Assembly (NCBI GenBank): GCA_025175895.1
Contig: CM045989.1
Location: 124,943,272-125,007,271, forward strand
Direction: 5' to 3'
Length of the DNA stretch: 64,000 bases
Source of the DNA: Wurfbainia villosa
Taxonomy: Eukaryota > Streptophyta > Magnoliopsida > Zingiberales > Zingiberaceae
In this document: positions 20,919 to 31,135 of the stretch, in pieces
Position numbering within the stretch: the first letter of the stretch is position 1
Layout: each line of letters opens with the position of its first letter
The notes under the pieces: generated by a model
Database searches by the model: none
What the model was told of the DNA's origin: nothing
The model's input: the letters and a program-made list of their open reading frames with translations, nothing else
Program-made: the position numbers and the translations under genes

Positions 20919-21999
20919 TGTAGGATCGAAAGACACTAGAGGGGGGGGGGGGGGGAAGGGGAAAAACATTTTTTAAAAACTTTTCTTTCTTTTCGTTTGT
21001 AAAATAGAGTTAAACGCAGTGGAAGATGCACAAAGCAAAAGACAAGGAACACGTTTTGTTTTTACTTATTTCACAGTCGAATGACTGCTAGTCCAAGGTC
21101 CATAATCCTTGATCGCTTACGAAGGGCAATCCACTAGTTGATTTCTTTTTCGTTGGAAGTAAGAGACATGTCAATTAGAAAGATAAAAGAAGCGGTAATA
21201 AACTTACCGCTCCTTTATGAAATTAAGTATACGACGAGATAAGAAAAACAATAATCTAAACTTATACCGACAATGGAAGAGAAAACGAAGCGCGGTTGAC
21301 ATTTCGCCGTGATGAGCAAAGTATGAGAGCAAGAGCGTTTGAGATCTTGGGCGTGAATTGATTAGTTAGAGTTTGTGTTCAACCCTTCTTTTATAGACCT
21401 TCAACTTGACTTGGTTTATATCTAGATTCTATAAAAATGGATCTTATCTTGAATTGGCATAACTCTTGATCGATCCAACTTTATCTTTGCGTTTTTGACC
21501 TATCCGCCTACATCAGTCGACTGCTCTATTCGCCAGTCGACTACTCCTTTTGTCAGTCGACTAGACCAATCGACAGTTAGTCCATCCCAGTCGACTGCTC
21601 TATTCGAGTTTCCATTCAGTCACCTGCATCACAAGATTAGTCCAAAGCATACAATAATGGTAATAGTGACAGTCTTTAACTGCCCGATCTTGACATCGAC
21701 ATTCCTCCGGAAGCCTTAGTCGGATCGACGCCTAAGGTTGTCCCATACCAAGGACTCGTCCTTACCACCTCTCCTCACACGGAGTTTACCTTGCTTTACC
21801 TCGTGGTCCTTTATTCGATTGATTAGCATTTGATCCACCATGACTCTCTTTGATGTTTAGACTCTTCTAACCCACGAGACTCTTCTGGCATTGTTGACTT
21901 TAGCTAAGACTTATTCACTTACTGTACACTTATATTAACACATAAGATAACAATATGACTTAAATTCAGGTTCGATTATTTGGTACCCCTACACTAACA
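20919..21999 (-). mobile_element. Solo Copia-type LTR
   Basis: This ~1081-bp LTR has tips TGTAGG...CTAACA. The flanks GTATA (20914-20918) and ATATA (22000-22004) match in four of five bases. On the minus strand it has CTATAAAAG at about 21389-21397. Upstream of that is a GTCGAC palindrome group (21513-21600), and the 3' end carries a C-run (the G15 run at 20941). No internal region is present. Its family differs from P and Q, but it has the same U3 plan. Confidence 0.75.
21513..21600 (-). promoter_or_regulatory. CAGTCGACTG group in solo LTR U3
   Basis: Four AGTCGACT cores occur in ~90 bp (near 21516, 21535, 21557, 21590), about 120-200 bp upstream of the minus-strand TATA box. Confidence 0.5.
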
Positions 22000-22139
22000 A
22001 TATATTTGTTTCTATTCTGCATTACTAACGATTGTAGATGAGCACAACATGAAAAAGCGAAGGAATCGACAAAACGCTATTAACCCAACCCCCCCCCCCC
22101 CACCTCCCTCCTAGCGCATGTCACGGTCCCAACATCTCC

Positions 22140-23480
22140 TAGGCTTCTTGGAAGCCTTAGCCATTGCGGTCTCATTAAGGTTAGCTCTAGAAATAGCTTC
22201 CCTTGTAACCTTTTTAGTAACTTTTCTAGGTTTCTTTAAAACCTTAGTCACTTGACTCTTACCAAGGTCAACTATAGGGATAACTTCTTTTGTAACCTTG
22301 ATATTCCTAGACCTTGAACTAGCTCCATAACTATATGGAATACTATGGTACAATTGCTTGATTTCTTTAGACTTAGGCTTGTAACCCAAACCTTTCTTGT
22401 CCTTATCTAGATTTTGCCTACCAAAATTTAGGTTTTGTCTATTCCTTAATCATATTTTCCATCCTATTAAGGTCTTTTTCAATTTTTCGAGCTTAGGTAG
22501 AGTAGTTTTAGAGTTAATGGTTCTATAATTGTCTTTATTTCTAATTTCATGATGTTTAGCACCTAAATAATAAAATTTGTTATTAGCATTTTTTTTTGAT
22601 AAATTGCAAGTGCATTAAAATGTGATACATTACTAGTATGCTTCTTATCATTAATAATTGAAATTGTATTATTAAATGTTACCTTAGGTTTTGCCTTAAG
22701 AGCTTCCCCTACACTTGAGCTCTCCAGCTTGCCCTTCCTAGGGTGCCTCCCTCTCGGACATTTACTTTAGTAATGACCATTTTGGTTGCATAAAAAGTAC
22801 ACTATGTATTCCTTTCCTTTGCATATCGGAGCCCCAACCTCCTTTGACTTTTCCTTGACCTTTGGCATCACTTGAGCCTTTTTTTTTTATTTTACTTTGA
22901 CACTTACTCTTTAGTGTCTCTTTTCCCTATATTCAAAGCAAGCCATATGATCTTTATTTTTACAAGTTGCATTTGAGTTACCTATAGGGGTGGTAGGAGG
23001 CTCTTGAACTTGCTCTTCATTGCTTCCGAATGTAGAGGTCTCCTCTTGCTCTTGCTTCGGTGTTGGTTGCCTATCCTCCCCCTCAATCCTAGAGGTGGAG
23101 GTTTCTTCAACCTCTTCGACCTCTTTCAATTCGGATGTTGAACACCTCTCAACTTCCGAATCTCCAAGCTTTTGAGAGGGTGAGCTTTCTTCTTCTTTGG
23201 GCTTGTCATCATCTTTACTTTGGGCCGATAAGGGATTCTCATGGAGCTCAATCAATTTGCTCCATAACTCCTTAGCGTCGTAGAATTCTCCTATGCTATA
23301 TAATAAATCCTTAGGTATTGAAGTAGCTAAAATTACCGCTACCTTTTCATTTATCTTGAATTTTCATATTTGCTCCTTCTCGGTCTACTTCTTCTTGAGA
23401 ATTCTCCCTTTCTTGTCCATGGGGGTATCAAAACCATCTACTATACTAAACCAATTCTTGATGGATCATCTAGCATTGCT
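22140..23480 (-). pseudogene. Element H gag (decayed, minus)
   Basis: This is the sister of P's gag on the minus strand. Seen: a short remnant after the primer site (most of the N-terminal capsid is deleted), 'LWSKLIELHEN' (about 23240), a Glu/Ser-rich linker (22960-23220), a first zinc knuckle with its second Cys changed to Tyr ('CFEYREKRH', near 22935), a second knuckle region (about 22750-22800), then the basic repeat segment (22140-22389). Stops and frameshifts interrupt it. The C-terminal end lies across the P insertion at 5870-5964. Confidence 0.72.
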
Positions 23481-23512
23481 CCCTTGGCGATTAGTCCTTG
23501 AAGAGCGGTCTC

Positions 23513-23524
23513 GCTTTGATAACA
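23513..23524 (-). other. Element H primer-binding site (degenerate)
   Basis: The minus strand reads TGTTATCAAAGC, two mismatches from TGGTATCAGAGC, next to the LTR end TGTTAG/CTAACA at 23527. Confidence 0.7.
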
Positions 23525-24041
23525 AGTGTTAGAACCTTGTGACGTGTTAGAGGGGAGGGGGTGAATAGCGTTCTTAGATTTTTACATTTGATTGCGTTCT
23601 TCGATCGTGTTCATACTTATCTACAATTAGTTAGCGCAACGGAAACAAATAGCAAACTAAATAAACAAATACAATCACAAACACTACACACGATTTTACA
23701 TGGTACGGAACTCTAGTTCTTACTCTATGGTCGAGCTCTAGGGATGCCACCACCACTAAACTTTTTCCTTCTCATAAACAATCCAAAGGTGGAGAAATCT
23801 TTTACAATAGAGCTTTATAAGAAACAAACAACCAGATACAAGTAAAAGCGAAATACAAATGCAAAGAACACTTTACAAAGAAGATATTTTGATTGCTTTG
23901 CTTTTGGTTGTTTTGGAATGACTTTGAAGGTCTGGAAAGCAACAACTATTCCCCTTCAAGAACTCCAAGAATTAGCTTCTTCTTCCTCCACTGAAATCTC
24001 CTTTAAAGGTTATGCTCGAGCTTATTTTCCGTTGAACAGTC

Positions 24042-24356
24042 GACCGACCTTACTCACCAGTCGACTGCCCACTTGATCCTTGTCTCATAACGGACTAATC
24101 CACGTCGGAAATAGTCGACTGCTTATATTCATCAGTCGACTGCCATAGCCATTAGTCGAATGCACTAAGCCAGTAGTCGACTTAGAAATATGTTATGCTC
24201 TGTCCACTTAAGGTCAGTCGACTGGTCTAACCCACCAGTCGACTGTTTGACTACTAGTTAGTTTTCCGAGTCGACCACTCGACCAATCTATAACCCCAGT
24301 CAACTGTCCGAGTCAATTGAGCTCCCGAGTGCCGAGCACTCGATCAGTCGACTGGT
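24042..24356 (-). promoter_or_regulatory. CAGTCGACTG array in H U3
   Basis: About ten palindromes and variants are seen (CAGTCGACTG, GAGTCAATTG, CAGTCAACTG). The array lies ~30 bp upstream of the minus-strand TATA-like box near 24002. Confidence 0.5.
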
Positions 24357-24772
24357 ACATCTCAAAATTAAGGTTTACCACCCAAGTATGATCCCCTTAT
24401 ACTTGATACTTAGCCTTAGCTTAAACCTAAGTCTTCAAGTCACTTCCATCAGCCTCATGCCTTTAGTTTGAGTCCACAACTCCTCACCCTTGCACTAGCC
24501 TTCAAGTGCTTCCATCGACTTTGTTATGTCATCAGGTACCATTAGCCTAGACCGAAGCCTTCAAACCACTTCCATCAGTCTCACACCTTTGGTTTGAGTC
24601 CACGATTCCTCACCCTTGTGTTAGCCTTTAAGTGTTTCCATCGACTTTGTTATGCTACCGGGTCTACCTTTGCCAAGAGGTTATGCCTCCGGGACTTACG
24701 ATGTCAAGACTACACACTTGGACTTACACGACCAAGACTACACCCTTGGACTTTTTTTTGCCAAGTATCCAT

Positions 24773-25045
24773 TATTGGTGCAATCGACCCAAGTCACGAT
24801 TGACCAGACTTGAGTGGGACTTGAGTAGGGTTTTGATGTTTGACAATGGGTTTAACCATATGTTGACCATATGACCGATGGATGATTAGGATATCCAAGG
24901 TCATATGAGAGAGATTGTCATGAGGGAGATTGCTAGAGCAATCAACCTCATATCAAGGTTGACCAAGCTCGAGTGAGACTTTAGTGGAAGTCCAAAATTG
25001 GATTCTTGGCAATGGAGAAGTCTAAGTATGAATACTTTGCAAGGA
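24773..25045 (+). repeat. Inverted LTR fragment inside H 5' LTR
   Basis: A plus-strand copy of the first ~270 bp of the same LTR (TATTGGTGCAAT tip at 24773) is embedded in the minus-strand LTR. Before the gypsy insertion it would have formed an inverted repeat with 33830-34156. No clear target duplication is seen. Confidence 0.65.
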
Positions 25046-25140
25046 TACCCTTAGCCTAGACCTAAGCCTTCAGGTGCTTCCATCGGCTTTGTCATGTCAT
25101 CGGGTACCCTTAGTCTAGACCTAAGCTTTTAAATCACTTC

Positions 25141-27706
25141 TGTAAGATACTGGAAAAAAAAAATAAATAAATAAATAAATAGATAAATATATGTATTTAT
25201 TTAAAAGGAATTTAGTTATTTGGTTTCGGGATAAAATTTTTATTAGATTGGACGAGCTCTAATAAAAGGTTAATCATTATCTTGATTAATTTAATTAAGT
25301 ATGTTAGGGTTTAATTAAAGCCTAAGTTAGAAAACCTAATTTTATTTTTCCCCGTCGCATTCCCTTCTCGAGCCTCTTCTTCTGACGTGAACTACCGCCG
25401 CCTCCTCTTCACCATCCACCTCGTCGCCGTGCACACGCCTCCGATCACCGCCGGTGCGGTTGGCACCGTGACTGCGCGCCGCGCTCTTCCCCTCTCCTCG
25501 CGTGTCGCCGTTGCTGCCCTTCTCTGTTCCAGGCCACTGCGAGTGCCGCTCTCTCCGTCGCTGCTCGCTCGAGTCGCACGCGCTGACGCCCGATCGATAG
25601 CCACAGGACACCCGCCAGCCTTGCCGACGCCGTCGATTTTGCGTCCGACCTCCGGCACCTTTACTACACCCAGGCAGGCGGCGCGACAAAGGGGACCAAC
25701 GTTGTGTATGTTGCCATCTCACACCACCGCCTCCGTTGGGGGCTGTGATCTCCATCGGTGGTCGCCAAAGCAAGGGCAGCGACAAATTCTTCCGTGAATG
25801 TGAGTGTTGGGAGGGAAGTTCCGTCGAAGAGGTTGAAGCTTCGGTAAATATCTCATTTTTCCCTTGTTCTGTTCTGTCCGGTGTTTCTAGGGATTATGTG
25901 ATCAAGAAAGGGGGGGCGTTGGAGCCAAATGGGAGTAGGGCAGCGACTGGCATGGGTGTTCCAGCGAACCAAGCAGATTGGGGGAAACTTCGGCTGTGAT
26001 TGGAGTTTACTGTTGATGGAGTCGGCTGTGAGGTTCCGTTTAGGGATGTAAACGGCTTTGCATGAGCGGTGAGGGCTGTGCATGAGTGGTGGATGGTTGA
26101 TAGGGATTAATATGGAGGATTAATTAGGTTAATAGGATAACTAGATCAATCTAGTTGACTGGGATGTTATTAAGCATTTGGGTTAATTGGGTTATGAACG
26201 AAATCGATTATTCGATTTGTCGGTTGATTGCATTTTGTGATTAACAATAGTTATGTTATATGCAGATTTCGATCACGAGGCAGGTCCACGGACATGAAGG
26301 TTTCACATTTCGAGCAATTTTTATCAGGTGGGTATTTTGACTTGTCTTTTTGATATAGTCATGTTCATATGCTAGATAGTTATAGCTTGCAATAGTTTTC
26401 ATGTTTATCTACCTTGTATGTTATTATGCCTATTGGACACATGCATTTGATCAGTTTATAGTTATACTCTCCCCGTTTTACTTGGATTATGTATATGTAC
26501 CTTTTTATTGTGCATATTATTCGGATACGTATGTTAGTTGGTATTACATGCTTTAGTGTCATGCACCATCTTGCATGATTGCATGCTGGCTGGACGGGGT
26601 TCCATTATTGTTGAGCCCGCAACCAGTTACATGGTCTGCACACACTGCCACTCATGGGTTAGTGGTACATCAGGAGGATGTATGCAGTTGCTCTGTCAGG
26701 CTCCGCTGGTCCGCTCATGGGTAGCGACGAGGCAGCGTGGTAGCGGGCAGGGATCCCTCCTCTGGTCTATGACACCGGGAGATGAGAGCTTAGCTCCCCC
26801 ACTATGTTTGGGGCAGGAGGATAGGTGTACTCCGACAGCATCCTGTCCACTCGGTCACTCAGGAGCAGTGATGGCAGAGTGCATAGTTGTCATAGCCCTA
26901 CCCACTCGGCTTCACCATTGCGTGTGAGGCGGCTGACTGGCGTCAGGGGTGACCATGTCATATGCACGACATGCATTTTTGCACGGATTGCATTTGTATT
27001 GTGTTTGCTGCATTATTGTATTGATGCCTTGGATGTTGCATATGATTTTCATGCATACAGGATTCATATTCATTTATGGTGATGACTTTATCTCTTATAG
27101 TAGGGCACATGCTCCTATATCAGAGTAGGAGATTCAGTGAGTCTGATCCTTTTGCATTTATTTCTTGCTTACCATATATGAGATATCGACATGATTAGTA
27201 TTGTTAGCTATATCTTGCTATTTATATCGACAAATATCCGCTAAGTTCTTTGAACTTACCCCGTTGTTTTATTTTTTTATTTCAGGATGAAGCTGTCAGG
27301 AGAGTCCAGTTGCCATATCCCCCCCCCCTCGTAGTGACAGTTTCTTAGTTGTTTGAGTTTTGGTTTGAATTTTGTATAGAAGATATGTTTAGGCTTGGAA
27401 ATGGATTTATGTACTCGTGGATTTTTGGGGTTCTTGTGGACCATTGGTCGGATCTTATTTTGATTTGTTTGGTTGGGTATTCCTGCCCAGATGGCAGAAG
27501 GGGTAAGTATAGTTAGTGTAGACTTTTGTTTACCTAGATTTGTTGGCCTGAGGCCTTATTATTATCTGCGTGTGTTTGATTGGATTCCGGTCGTGTTGAC
27601 CGATGTATAGTGGCCGTGTAGGCCTTGTATAAAATTGGTATTGTCACCCGTACAGGGGAGGTGCTGTCGGATTTTCGTTTGGCGGAGACTCCCTCGGGGC
27701 GTGACA
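25141..27706 (+). repeat. Left (5') LTR of gypsy element 25141-33671
   Basis: It carries an AAAT microsatellite (25156-25190), a GC-rich module (25350-25790) that ends in a splice-donor-like CTTCG|GTAAAT (25841), an acceptor-like TATATGCAG (26256-26264), a second acceptor-like ATTTCAG at about 27285, a C-run (27320-27328) and the terminal GTGACA. Differences from the right LTR cluster at 26580-26940. Confidence 0.85.
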
Positions 27707-27713
27707 ATTTATT

Positions 27714-27725
27714 TGGTATTAGAGC
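27714..27725 (+). other. Primer-binding site (tRNA-iMet, one mismatch)
   Basis: TGGTATTAGAGC lies seven bases after the LTR end; it differs from TGGTATCAGAGC by one C-to-T change. Confidence 0.85.
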
Positions 27726-27899
27726 GTAGGTTTCCGAGTTCCTTAGGGTCTTTGGGTTTATGGAGTTCGCCAAGTTTGGTAGGTTAACTGGGTATTTTCG
27801 GAGTTGTACGGATTTCCGATGATTTTTATATTTCGGAAATTCGAGGTATTATTGACGAGGTCAATATGGGGGATTTGGTGGTGACAGGACATCTCCAGA

Positions 27900-30069
27900 C
27901 AGCTAACAGGTAAATACATTCTAGAAAATTTTCTAGATTTAGTACATATTTATATTGGTTATGCAGTGATATCATGTTTTGTCTGGTATTGTTTTAACCT
28001 GATATCTATTTGACTGTTAGATTTTTAGGTTGCTGGTTTATAGATAGCATTTGGTTATTAATTGCTATTACTGCTATACGTAGCTAGTTATCATTGTGAT
28101 ATAAATGATAAGATATTTACCTCTTAGGATTTGACTAGTATTAGGATTTTTAGACTAGTTGAATAATATGACTAAGGTGGATAAATTCGTAGAAGGCATG
28201 AGGACATGATTACATTGCTTACATAGTTTAGGGTATATATAGGCATCTGATGTTTTATTTAGTATTGCCGTGACTTTGATCTGGCATGACCCTTTAGTAA
28301 TACCCTAATTAATTTCAGCCATTGATTCCCATTAGTAGGACTATGTCATGCGTTTATCGCATGACTTGTTATATGTTTATATGATTCTGTGTTTTTGCGG
28401 TGGACACCATGATTAAGACTAGTAGAGATAGAATAACTTAGATAAGGTTATTCGGTAGGAGCGGATCTCAGGAATGAAACAATATTAGTAGAACCCTAGT
28501 TGTGGAAACCCTAGGTGTAATAACCCGGATGTGCATATTGGTATAGGTTTATACATTTACTATTTCAGCTGATATAGTGATCGGATTAGTAGAGGTCATA
28601 TGATTAGGATGTGATTAAATCCTTAGAGGGTATATAACGTTGTTCATATTTATCGGCTGTTAACAATATCACCCATTCGTGGTTGAGGAAAGTTAAAGTA
28701 GAGTTTTCCTAAAGGGGCTTTTGTGTATTTGAGGTCGAATAGGTCTCCCATACATGGTTGAGATAGTCTACTGTAAGGTTATACTCTTGCGTTATTCGTT
28801 CAGAGTTGGTGATAATCGGATTCGTATGACGCCTGTAGCTAGATAGCTACTTTACAGGTTAAGTACCCACGAGATCTATTCGTGGAAGCATGTTGTAGCA
28901 TGCAGGATTGAACTGGTAGAATGATATAATTTAGGCTTAACCCTCTTGCCGGGCGATTTGTTGTCCTTATTGGCCTTGATAGGCGGTTTCTGTTAGTTGG
29001 GACGAAACCCTATGATTAATCGTCTCGACGTGATTATTAGGGGACTTATGATTTTTATCGACCTTGATAACCGAGCATGTTGGAAGGGTTGGAACCCTAG
29101 AATTAACCATCTCGACTTATTTATTTATAAGTCAATGATTTTTACCGACTTTGGTAAACATTTGGTATTAGAGGTGTTGAAACCCTCACTTGACCGCCTC
29201 AATGGGCTTAATTATAGATCGATGATCTTTGTCGACGTCAATGGTCGTTTTATACTGGATGCATTGGGTAACCCTAGGCTTAACAACCTAGGATAATCGA
29301 CTGCTCACGCGACCTATTGGTGGTAGTACACCAGAGCGTGCAGTCAATAATTAGATATTTATATACAATCTGTCTATCCACGAGTCTCATTCGTGGTAGC
29401 ATATAGTTGCGCGTAGACCGTGCTATTGATTTTCGGCCCATGGGTTACGTTCGAGGTAGCTCATAGATAGTTTCCTTTTTGTGTGAGAGTCACGAGACTT
29501 TATCGTGGTATCTGGATGTGCACTGCTTGTTACAGTGGTTGTGTATGTTGCAGGTATATTTATTATACTGCTGATTAGGTTAGTTGCAGACTGATATTGG
29601 TACTCTAAGGGTTGAGTTACTCTAGCTTGTTCTCTGTGACTTCCATTATGTGCATTATGATTATGCACTATTGTCTATACATCCACAGAGTGGTTATACT
29701 CACCCCCCTCCTCACTTATCCTCTAGGTTAACTGATGGAGGATGTGTTCTGTTGACCTACCTTGGTGTCACTCAGAGAGTTCTTTGCCGTGCTTGTCTCC
29801 CTGCATCGTCGGGATGCCGCTTTGTTTACTTTATCGGTGTTGCATTTTGATTATGCACTTTGAATTTTTGGTTGCAATTTGATTTGGTGTCACAAAACTA
29901 TTTTACTTTGTTTGATATATGTTTAGTCGTGCATGCATGCAGTTATTGAAATACTTATATTTCTATAATTATTTCGAGGTTTTTACCAGATTTGGTCCAT
30001 GGATTTCGGAATATTGTCACTAAGGGGCTCTTTTGTCATTTGGATGACGACTATGCCCCCAGGACGTGA
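27900..30069 (+). repeat. Diverged LTR-like segment inside the gypsy element
   Basis: This stretch ends in CAGGACGTGACA (to 30069), followed by ATTTTATTGGTTTA. That resembles the LTR end plus primer site used elsewhere in the window (GGGGCGTGACA, ATTTATTTGGTATCAGAGC). Its start (AACAGGTAAATAC) resembles an LTR block at about 250. It may be the right part of another family's LTR captured in the interior. It contains ~90-bp repeats (28930-29296) and short hairpin repeats (28865-29515). No coding function; the 99-aa open frame at 28997-29296 is a product of the repeats. Confidence 0.45.
28930..29296 (+). repeat. About four ~90-bp tandem repeats
   Basis: Imperfect units begin with an ACCCT/AACCCT core followed by CGNCTCGAC and then a TATNGACNTTGATNG block. 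They start near 28943, 29007, 29093 and 29185, with a last partial unit at 29270. Confidence 0.55.
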
Positions 30070-30253
30070 CAATTTTATTGGTTTACGGTTTTGGTTTGTG
30101 GATTTTGTGTTTCGAGGATTTGATTTCCCTTGGATTTTTGGGAGTTCTCGGGTTTTGGGACCAGACGAGCTGAAGGATATCTCTGAGCTATAGGAAAAAT
30201 ATTGTCTTTAGTGGTTACTGTACTTTAATGGTTAGGAAAAGTATTGACTTAGT

Positions 30254-30620
30254 GAAATTGCCCCTACTCATGGTCGTGGACGAGTTCGACGACGTATTGA
30301 TCTTGAGAAATCTAATGATGATTTCAGAGGTATGGATTCTTTAGAGGTGTCGACTGATGTCGAATTAGGAAGCTAGGAATATGACCTGCTAGTCATCCAT
30401 TTGAAGGTCAAGGAGTAAACCCTCAGAGAATATCAGTCCCTGCTATTAGTGATTTGGTTATGGATAAGGTGTGTATGCCTACACTGGTTAAGACGATGAA
30501 AGATCGTTTTACTTTATTATAGGAGGTGTTGGATGGGATATTTATCTGTCCCAGTATTTCTTCCAGAGAAGATCCGGAACTCTTTGTTAAAAGAGAGATA
30601 GACCTTTTAGATTTATGTGT
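30254..30620 (+). pseudogene. Trace of chromovirus gag
   Basis: The stretch begins with an Arg/Gly-rich N-terminus, then a short run 'MKDRFTLL' resembling 'MKSRFTLF' at the start of the capsid region of the autonomous element (57865). After this the frame is lost. No more of gag or pol is seen before the 3' leader (about 31060). Confidence 0.4.
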
Positions 30621-31123
30621 CGATTTTCGATGATAGAATGCGGTAGTTGTGGAAGGAAATGAATATCCTTCATTATGGATAGAGGTTCTATTTAGATCAG
30701 CTATAGGGCATCGGTGTATGCTCTATGATTGATTTATGACTGATGGGTTGATATTGTAGTGACATGATGTCATACAATTATCATGGTCGTTGTGATGATT
30801 GTTATATCATCAGGCTAGAGTAAAGAGAATGCAGTTGTATAGCGATGACAATTTCATACTTGATATGAATTGTATGAGCTTATGATTATTTTATTAGACT
30901 TATTGACGACTTAGTCCTCCAGGGATTTGGGAAGTCGTGTATTCTGCACACGATTGACTCAGTTGTGGTCGTTGGATTGCGTAACTTGACCACTGATGAG
31001 GGTGGTAGTTGGAGTTGCGTAACTTGAGGTGGGTGACTTGTCTCCAGATATCTGAAACGGTTGTTGTGACGTCTCTTACTCATTATGCATCTGAGTAGGA
31101 AATTTGAGGACCAAATTTTTATT

Positions 31124-31135
31124 AGTAGGGGAGAA
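31124..31135 (+). other. Polypurine tract of gypsy element
   Basis: AGTAGGGGAGAA abuts the right LTR. It is preceded by TAGGAAATTTGAGGACCAAATTT-type sequence shared with the two other gypsy elements in the window. Confidence 0.85.

Larger units (their letters stand above)
16038..21425. repeat. Tandem duplication within P's 3' LTR
   Basis: Unit A (16038-17956) and unit B (17965-21425) have the same order: SINE, gypsy LTR, Copia LTR, start of the nested solo LTR. Unit A has lost ~1.44 kb of gypsy LTR. Because the nested solo LTR is in both units, the duplication came after that insertion. Confidence 0.75.
5965..22134 (+). mobile_element. Element P: gag-only Copia-type LTR element, nested
   Basis: P is a plus-strand element inserted into the gag region of the minus-strand sister element H. 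The LTR tips are TGTTGG (5965) and CCAACA (22134), and the 5-bp target duplication TCTCC (5960-5964 / 22135-22139) is perfect. The order is 5' LTR, initiator-Met primer site, decayed gag, ~1.2 kb non-coding, rearranged 3' LTR. Apart from nested insertions it has no protease, integrase or reverse transcriptase sequence, so it matches the terminal-repeat-with-GAG class of non-autonomous elements. It is interrupted by Q (9021-14462), a SINE, a gypsy LTR piece and a solo LTR. Confidence 0.85.
19717..22134 (+). repeat. Element P 3' LTR, copy B (with nested solo LTR)
   Basis: LTR sequence resumes after the gypsy fragment and is interrupted at 20919-21999 by a solo LTR. It then finishes through a C-run (22089-22101) to CCAACA at 22134, followed by the TCTCC target duplication. 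It includes a GTCGAC array at 20143-20440. Confidence 0.8.
23527..25140 (-). repeat. Element H 5' LTR, inner part
   Basis: This minus-strand LTR starts at its 3' tip (23527, G-run near 23552). It contains TATA-like CCTTTAAAGG (about 24002), a GTCGAC array (24042-24356), a duplicated ~125-bp block (24440-24660) and CCAAG short repeats. An inverted fragment of its own 5' end lies at 24773-25045. The gypsy element at 25141 interrupts it; it continues at 33677-34156. Confidence 0.78.

Noticed and set aside
25342..25797. Overlapping open frames of 136 and 147 aa
   Set aside because: GC-rich LTR module; the copy at 31348-31801 is frame-shifted, so no protein is conserved.
28997..29296. 99-aa protein with three internal repeats
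   Set aside because: The repeat is at the DNA level (~90-bp tandem units in an LTR-like region), a multiple of three by chance; no start context or family support.
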